This document shows positions 14,797 through 19,358 of a DNA stretch of 19,358 bases, piece by piece; positions within the stretch are counted from its first letter, which is position 1; each line of letters opens with the position of its first letter. The stretch spans positions 1 to 19,358 of the forward strand of contig JBMOEY010000021.1 in NCBI GenBank assembly GCA_049314515.1. Reading direction: 5' to 3'. The notes below the pieces were generated by a model, which was given only the letters and a program-made list of their open reading frames with translations, was not told the DNA's origin and made no database searches. Made by a program: the position numbers and the translations under genes. The DNA comes from RFQD01 sp049314515 (GTDB taxonomy: Bacteria; Actinomycetota; Actinomycetes; Actinomycetales; Microbacteriaceae).

Positions 14797-16530
14797 ATGA
14801 GTACAACACTGGTTCCGACCCCTGTCGACAATGCCGCTACTCGGCCTCAGACCGTGGGAGTCACTCGGGCGGTCAAAAAGGGAAACATCGTCGTCCGCTG
14901 GTTGACGTCCACTGATCACAAAATCATCGGCCACCTCTACATGATCACGTCGCTGGTCTACTTCCTGATCGGTGGCGTGATGGCGCTGCTCATTCGTGCC
15001 CAACTTTTTGCTCCGGGGCTCAACGTTTTGGCCACAAAAGAGCAGTACAACCAGATGTTCACGATGCATGGCACCATCATGCTTCTGTTGGTTGCCACGC
15101 CGCTCTTTGCGGGATTGGCTAATGAGCTCGTTCCACTCCAAATCGGTTCACCTGACGTCGCCTTCCCCAGGCTCAACATGCTGTCCTTCTGGCTCTATTT
15201 CTTTGGTGCGCTGATTGCCGTCGGCGGATTCTTTACGCCCGCAGGCTCCGCCAGTTTCGGATGGTTCGCCTACACGCCACTGAGCTCGCAGACGTTCTCT
15301 CCGGGAATTGGCGCGAACATGTGGGTTTTGGGTCTCGCGATGGGTGGTTTTGGCACAATTCTGGGTGCCGTCAACTTCATTACCACCATCATCACCATGC
15401 GTGCTCCGGGTATGACAATGTTCCGCATGTCCATCTTCACCTGGAACATTCTCGTCACGTCGATCCTGGTGATTCTGGTCTTCCCGATTCTCGCGGCAGC
15501 CTTGCTTGCACTCGCGGCAGACCGACTCTTCAACGCGCATGTCTACGATGCCGCAACTGGCGGAGCGATTCTCTGGCAGCACCTTTTCTGGTTCTTCGGC
15601 CACCCTGAGGTGTACATCCTTGCCCTGCCGTTCTTTGGCGTGGTGTCAGAAATTATCCCGGTATTCAGTCGCAAACCGATTTTTGGCTACAAGACCCTTG
15701 TTTACGCAACCATTGCGATTGGCGCGCTCTCGATGACCGTGTGGGCCCACCACATGTACGTCACGGGCTCGGTACTTCTTCCGTTCTTTGCGCTGCTCAC
15801 GATGCTCATTGCTGTTCCGACTGGGGTCAAGATCTTCAACTGGATCGGAACGGTGTGGCGAGGTTCCGTGACGTTTGAAGTACCCATGATGTGGGCGTTG
15901 GGCTTCGTCTTCAACTTCGTGTTTGGAGGCCTCACGGGAATCATCCTTGCGTCACCACCGCTGGACTTCCACACATCTGACTCGTACTTCATCGTGGCGC
16001 ACTTCCACTACGTCGTGGTGGGAGCCTTAGTATTCGGTCTCTTCGGTGCAATCTACTTCTGGTGGCCAAAGTGGACCGGAAAGATGTTGAATGATCGCCT
16101 CGGTCAGATGCATTTCTGGTTAATGTTCATTGGTTTCCACACGACGTTCCTCATCCAGCACTGGCTGGGTGTCATTGGAATGCCACGTAGATACGCGACC
16201 TACCTGCCAGATGACGGCTTCACATGGATGAACCAGTTGTCTTCGGTGGGATCACTCATCATGGCTATTTCGCTCCTTCCATGGATTCTCAACATTTACC
16301 TCACGGCTCGGTACGCTCCGAAAGTCACCGTGGATGACCCGTGGGGAACATCCCGCTCGTTGGAGTGGGCAACGAGTTGCCCGCCGCCGCGCCACAACTT
16401 CACGAGCATCCCACGAATTCGTAGCGAGTCACCTGCTTTCGACGTGAACCACCCGGAGCTTGCCCCAGCCGGTTATGCACTAGCAGGAGCATCGTCGGTA
16501 CCGACTCTCGGCGCTGGAAAGAAGGGCTAG
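14797..16530 (+). CDS. ctaD: Cytochrome c oxidase subunit I (aa3 type)
   Basis: Catalytic subunit reducing O2 to water and pumping protons; 577 residues with 12 expected membrane helices. Low-spin haem ligands are H91 (TMHGT) and H404. The high-spin haem ligand is H402 (AHFHYV). CuB ligands are H269, H318 and H319. H269 and Y273 in GHPEVY would form the cross-linked His-Tyr pair. D-channel residue D120 (SPDVAFPR), E271 and K-channel lysine K345 (GVKIFNW) are present, placing it in the A1 haem-copper class. The C-terminal tail has the actinobacterial DDPWGTSRSLEWATSCPPP segment. AAGGG at 14784-14788, overlapping the end of ctaC, is its ribosome site. Confidence 0.97.
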   Translation: MSTTLVPTPVDNAATRPQTVGVTRAVKKGNIVVRWLTSTDHKIIGHLYMITSLVYFLIGGVMALLIRAQLFAPGLNVLATKEQYNQMFTMHGTIMLLLVATPLFAGLANELVPLQIGSPDVAFPRLNMLSFWLYFFGALIAVGGFFTPAGSASFGWFAYTPLSSQTFSPGIGANMWVLGLAMGGFGTILGAVNFITTIITMRAPGMTMFRMSIFTWNILVTSILVILVFPILAAALLALAADRLFNAHVYDAATGGAILWQHLFWFFGHPEVYILALPFFGVVSEIIPVFSRKPIFGYKTLVYATIAIGALSMTVWAHHMYVTGSVLLPFFALLTMLIAVPTGVKIFNWIGTVWRGSVTFEVPMMWALGFVFNFVFGGLTGIILASPPLDFHTSDSYFIVAHFHYVVVGALVFGLFGAIYFWWPKWTGKMLNDRLGQMHFWLMFIGFHTTFLIQHWLGVIGMPRRYATYLPDDGFTWMNQLSSVGSLIMAISLLPWILNIYLTARYAPKVTVDDPWGTSRSLEWATSCPPPRHNFTSIPRIRSESPAFDVNHPELAPAGYALAGASSVPTLGAGKKG

Positions 16531-16535
16531 CTCGC

Positions 16536-16955
16536 ATGAAGGGCAACATCGTCTTATTGACAGTCCTCGGGCTGTTCTTTCTGGTGGCTTCTGCGGTCTA
16601 TACCGTCTGGAATGTTCTCGCCACGGGTACCTGGGAGATTGTGGGAACGGTTGGCATTCTCCTTTCCGCTATTTTGGCCGGCTTCATCGCATTCTTTTTG
16701 AACGCCGTCAATCGGTCCCAGGGTGGAATACTTTTGCCCGAAGATCGACCAGAGGCAGACATCGATGACGCCGACCCCGAGCTGGGTCATTTCAGTCCGT
16801 GGAGTTGGTGGCCACTCGTTCTTGGCTTTGCCATCGGTCTCGCATTTTTGGGCCTCGCGGTTGGAGTATGGATTGCCATCATCGGCATCCCTCTTGTCGT
16901 CATCGCCCTGGTTGGTTGGACCTACGAGTACTACCGCGGCAATTTCGGGCACTAG
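16536..16955 (+). CDS. ctaF: Actinobacterial cytochrome c oxidase subunit IV
   Basis: Small accessory subunit found only in actinobacterial aa3 oxidases. The 139 residues form two helical hairpins: membrane segments at about 4-26 and 34-57, an acidic loop (LPEDRPEADIDDADPELGHF, 67-86), then about 91-111 and 113-129. It ends with the family signature GWTYEYYRGNFGH. The ATG lies five bases after the ctaD stop, with AAGGG (16522-16526) inside the end of ctaD as the likely ribosome site. It is the last gene of the ctaCDF operon; subunit III (ctaE) is not here and is expected with qcrC beyond the right edge. Confidence 0.93.
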   Translation: MKGNIVLLTVLGLFFLVASAVYTVWNVLATGTWEIVGTVGILLSAILAGFIAFFLNAVNRSQGGILLPEDRPEADIDDADPELGHFSPWSWWPLVLGFAIGLAFLGLAVGVWIAIIGIPLVVIALVGWTYEYYRGNFGH

Positions 16956-16960
16956 TAGCT

Positions 16961-16982
16961 GCGACGCTTACCGACGCGTCGG
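16961..16982. terminator. GC-rich dyad between converging genes
   Basis: CCGACGCGTCGG (16971-16982) is a perfect 12-base palindrome. CGACGC (16962-16967) can also pair with GCGTCG (16976-16981) across an eight-base loop. It fills the 35-base gap between ctaF and the opposing GyrI-like gene, so it could end either transcript. There is no T-tract on either strand, so confidence is low. Confidence 0.35.
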
Positions 16983-16990
16983 GGTCCGAT

Positions 16991-17614
16991 TCACTCGCGA
17001 CTAACTGGTTGTCTGAGCACTGTCCGGAGGCTTTCTTGTGGTGTCTTACGGAAATCGCTCAGATAAATTTCGTGATGGGGTCCGGTGAAGCCTAGCCCTT
17101 GCTGTGGCATGAGCCTGTCGTGCAAGTCGGCGAGAACATGCTCCTCATTCGCAAAAGGCCCGACATGCAGCATCTGCAGGCATAAACCTTCGGAGATGGC
17201 TCGCACAGTCACGAGACATTCGGGTGCGCGCCCCCTGCGGACGAGGCTCCTCATCGTCTCGTCAACGTCCGCTTGGCTTATCCAATCGGGCAACCAGCTG
17301 AGTAACGTCCAACGCCATGCTGTCCGGTCACCGGAGACAAAGGCGGTCGGGTCGTCAGCCCACCACAGTGCTTCAAGGGGCGGGACCACGTAGTCATGAC
17401 CATGGATTTCCTTTGACCTAAATTTCACTCCGTATGCCACCGGATAAATCGATTGAATCGCGCGTTGGAACAGCTCCCCGTTGGGATCGCCCTGCCCATC
17501 GACGCTCAAATACGTAAGTTGAGGCACGTCGACGAACTCGAATTCGCGATTTCGAGGAGCGTACAACGCGGGCATGGCCCGCTTCACGTCATACTTGGCC
17601 AGAAAAGTTGACAT
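16991..17614 (-). CDS. GyrI-like small-molecule-binding domain protein
   Basis: A 207-residue protein resembling the stand-alone GyrI-like family (COG4832-type), related to the ligand-binding half of AraC/MerR regulators and to SbmC/GyrI. It lacks a DNA-binding domain. It opens MSTFLAKYDVKRAMPALY, then VDVPQLTYLSVDGQGDPNG (about 28-46), the typical first strand of the fold. A repeat of the fold follows, with LQMLHVGPFANEEHV (about 144-158) and HEIYLSDFRKT near the end. The Trp-rich middle (ALWWAD, TAWRWTLLSWLPDW) is common in the family. I chose ATG 17614 because GAGGAG (17628-17623) lies eight bases upstream; an upstream in-frame ATG at 17686 falls inside the terminator. Ligand and role are unknown. 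Confidence 0.85.
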   Translation of the reverse strand: MSTFLAKYDVKRAMPALYAPRNREFEFVDVPQLTYLSVDGQGDPNGELFQRAIQSIYPVAYGVKFRSKEIHGHDYVVPPLEALWWADDPTAFVSGDRTAWRWTLLSWLPDWISQADVDETMRSLVRRGRAPECLVTVRAISEGLCLQMLHVGPFANEEHVLADLHDRLMPQQGLGFTGPHHEIYLSDFRKTPQESLRTVLRQPVSRE

Positions 17615-17671
17615 GATTCTTTCTCCTCGACGCGGCGCGACGCCCTTGCCTTTTGACTGTAGTGACCAGAG

Positions 17672-17704
17672 CAAAAACCCCGCCACATTGTGACGGGGTT
17701 TTTG
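17672..17704. terminator. Strong bidirectional intrinsic terminator
   Basis: CAAAAACCCCG (17672-17682) pairs perfectly with CGGGGTTTTTG (17694-17704), an 11-pair stem, and inside the loop CAC and GTG can add three more pairs around ATT. A/T runs flank the GC core on both strands, so it can stop transcription either way. It lies 11 bases after the qcrB stop and separates the qcr operon from the GyrI-like gene on the same strand. Confidence 0.88.
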
Positions 17705-17715
17705 TGACCGCGCGA

Positions 17716-19317
17716 CTAGTGACTTGAGTGTTCTAGAGCGGCTTGGTATTCCTTGGTGGAAACGGGTGCGATTCGATCTTCGAAGAAGAAACGCGACATC
17801 GCGACTCGGAACCGCGCTGATGCGGTGATCTTGCCCAACGGGTTTGGTTTGAGCTGAAGGGGAGCATTGTCGTTGAAAGACACCAACTGCCAGCGAGTGT
17901 ACTCATCGAGCTGCTCGTGAACCTCGACAAATTCACCACCAGGCAGGCGCACGATTCGCCCTGTTTCGAACCCGTGCAACACCATTTCACGATCCTTCTT
18001 TTGAAGGGCCAAGCAGACACGCTTCGTGATCATAAAGGCGATTACGGGACCCAAAATCAGCAGAGCCTGGAGCGTGTTGATGACACCCTCCATCGTTACC
18101 TTGAAGTGCGTGGCGATGATGTCGGAAGATGCGCCCGCCCACAGGACGGCGTAGAACGTAACACCTGCCGCACCTATTGCGGTTCGAACGGGCGCATTGC
18201 GCGGTCGATCGAGCAGGTGGTGTTCGCGCTTGTCACCCGTCACCCAGGCTTCTACATAGGGATAAATGAACGCCAGTAGAAGGAAGACGACGAGCACAAG
18301 CATCGGGATGAGGATGTTCCACGACCAGGTGTAGCCCAGCCAAACTGTTTCCAGGCCGGGTGGCATCAGTCGGAGTGCACCGTCGGCAAACCCGATGTAC
18401 CAGTCGGGCTGCGTTCCCGCGGACACGGGTGAGGGGTCGTACGGACCGTAGTTCCAGATTGGGTTGATCGTGACCGTTGCAGCGATAAGCGCAACAACAC
18501 CGAAGACGAGGAAGAAGAATCCACCAGCCTTTGCGGCATACACCGGAAGGACGGGGTAGCCCACAACATTTTGCTCGGTCTTGCCAGGTCCGGGGTATTG
18601 GGTGTGCTTGTGAATAACGACAAACATCAGGTGGAGAACGATGAAAATCAACACCATTGCGGGAAGCAACAGAATGTGCAGGGTGTATAGGCGCCCGACG
18701 ATGTCATTTCCAGGGAACTCACCCCCAAAAAGAAGGAACGTGATCCAGGTTCCGACGACGGGGACGGCGTTCAGCATTCCGTCGATGATTCGAAGTCCGT
18801 TACCGGAAAGCAAGTCGTCCGGCAAGGAGTAGCCCGTGAAGCCTTCGGCCATCGCCAGCACAAACAAGACGAAGCCGATGGCCCAGTTGAGTTCGCGGGG
18901 CTTGCGGAACGCGCCGGTGAAGAAGACGCGAAGCATGTGGAGCCCGATAGCCGCCACGAAGAGGAGAGCGGCCCAGTGGTGAATCTGGCGCATCAGTAAA
19001 CCGCCACGAATATCGAACGAGATGTCGAGTGTCGACGACATCGCGGCGGACATTTCGACTCCGCGCAGGGGCACGTATGACCCTGCATATTCAACGGGAG
19101 TCATCGAAGCCTGGAAGAAGAACGTGAGGAAGCTGCCAGACAGCAAGATAATCACAAAGCTGTAAAGGGCTACCTCACCGAGGAGGAACGACCAGTGGTC
19201 GGGGAAGATCTTGCGACCAAATTCCTTGACGGCGCCCGAAATGCTGGTGCGCTCATCCAAGTAGTTCGACGCAGATGCGATGAAACCCTTTTGTGGTGGT
19301 GCGGATGTGGTGCTCAT
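17716..19317 (-). CDS. qcrB: Cytochrome bc1 complex cytochrome b subunit
   Basis: Membrane core of the menaquinol-cytochrome c reductase, partner of the aa3 oxidase. The 533 residues include haem ligand pairs H113/H127 (14 apart) and H214/H229 (15 apart), the second spacing as in b6f and actinobacterial complexes. The Qo-site PEWY motif is PDWY (304-307), the usual actinobacterial form. About eight membrane helices lie between 45 and 435, followed by a roughly 100-residue cytoplasmic C-terminal extension typical of actinobacteria. The ATG overlaps the qcrA stop (ATGA). The homologous mycobacterial protein is the target of Q203-type inhibitors. The gene ends at the strong terminator. Confidence 0.96.
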   Translation of the reverse strand: MSTTSAPPQKGFIASASNYLDERTSISGAVKEFGRKIFPDHWSFLLGEVALYSFVIILLSGSFLTFFFQASMTPVEYAGSYVPLRGVEMSAAMSSTLDISFDIRGGLLMRQIHHWAALLFVAAIGLHMLRVFFTGAFRKPRELNWAIGFVLFVLAMAEGFTGYSLPDDLLSGNGLRIIDGMLNAVPVVGTWITFLLFGGEFPGNDIVGRLYTLHILLLPAMVLIFIVLHLMFVVIHKHTQYPGPGKTEQNVVGYPVLPVYAAKAGGFFFLVFGVVALIAATVTINPIWNYGPYDPSPVSAGTQPDWYIGFADGALRLMPPGLETVWLGYTWSWNILIPMLVLVVFLLLAFIYPYVEAWVTGDKREHHLLDRPRNAPVRTAIGAAGVTFYAVLWAGASSDIIATHFKVTMEGVINTLQALLILGPVIAFMITKRVCLALQKKDREMVLHGFETGRIVRLPGGEFVEVHEQLDEYTRWQLVSFNDNAPLQLKPNPLGKITASARFRVAMSRFFFEDRIAPVSTKEYQAALEHSSH

Positions 19318-19358
19318 GTTGTGGAACGCTCCCAGAAGCTCGGTCCAACGGGTTCGGT
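19314..19358 (-). CDS. qcrA: Rieske iron-sulfur subunit, C-terminal end only
   Basis: Reading the - strand from the window edge gives 14 codons, TEPVGPSFWERSTT, then TGA (19316-19314). PVGPxFWER is the usual C-terminal end of actinobacterial QcrA. The stop overlaps the qcrB ATG by four bases (ATGA). This fits the conserved qcrC-qcrA-qcrB order; the [2Fe-2S] domain lies outside the window. Confidence 0.75.
   Translation of the reverse strand, partial: TEPVGPSFWERSTT

Noticed and set aside
17615..17686. Upstream in-frame ATG of the GyrI-like gene
   Set aside because: It falls in the stem-loop terminator and has no ribosome site; ATG 17614 has GAGGAG at proper spacing and starts like the family.
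1..19358. tRNA or rRNA genes, CRISPR arrays, insertion sequences, phage or defence genes
   Set aside because: None seen. No long direct repeats, no transposase or integrase motifs, and coding genes fill nearly all of the window; no gene-free gap exceeds about 180 bases.

Overview
The window looks like chromosomal core sequence from an actinobacterium, most likely Microbacteriaceae or a close relative. The signs are the ftsZ-yggS-sepF-yggT-divIVA division cluster, a DnaE1-type polymerase with an intact PHP domain, a DUF3043 membrane protein, an actinobacterial four-helix oxidase subunit (CtaF), and a b-type cytochrome whose second haem-ligand pair is spaced as in b6f. GC content looks moderate rather than very high, and gene spacing is tight (overlaps such as TGATG, GTGA and ATGA). 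That fits the small-genome freshwater or marine 'Luna'-type lineages, but this placement is inference.

Layout. Positions 1-3834 hold the division and cell-envelope genes on the + strand: ftsZ (5' end missing), a PLP-homeostasis protein, sepF, yggT, divIVA and lspA. Positions 3840-11216 continue on the + strand with rluD, dnaE, hisD, nrdR and pyrD. A DUF3043 gene (11278-11862) runs the other way. A divergent promoter region then leads into an M20 dipeptidase and an A-type iron-sulfur carrier (11942-13734). After a structured 175-base gap come the cytochrome c oxidase genes ctaC, ctaD and ctaF (13910-16955). Facing them on the - strand are a solitary GyrI-like protein (16991-17614), a strong stem-loop terminator, qcrB (17716-19317) and the last 14 codons of qcrA.

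How the genes work together. FtsZ, SepF, YggT and DivIVA form the septum and polar-growth module, and the SepF-binding tail of FtsZ is intact. LspA processes lipoproteins, and CtaC encoded downstream carries a lipobox. CtaC/D/F and QcrA/B are parts of the actinobacterial bc-aa3 respiratory supercomplex. They are encoded by two converging operons, with the remaining subunits (QcrC, CtaE) presumably just outside the right edge.

I found no phage, insertion sequence, CRISPR array, tRNA, rRNA or obvious novel multi-gene system. The points worth a second look are smaller: a changed clamp-binding motif in DnaE, a terminator-like hairpin that every ctaC transcript must cross, a probable leaderless dipeptidase mRNA, a perfect 16-bp palindrome, and an orphan GyrI-like gene wedged between the respiratory operons. 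All promoter calls were made by eye.
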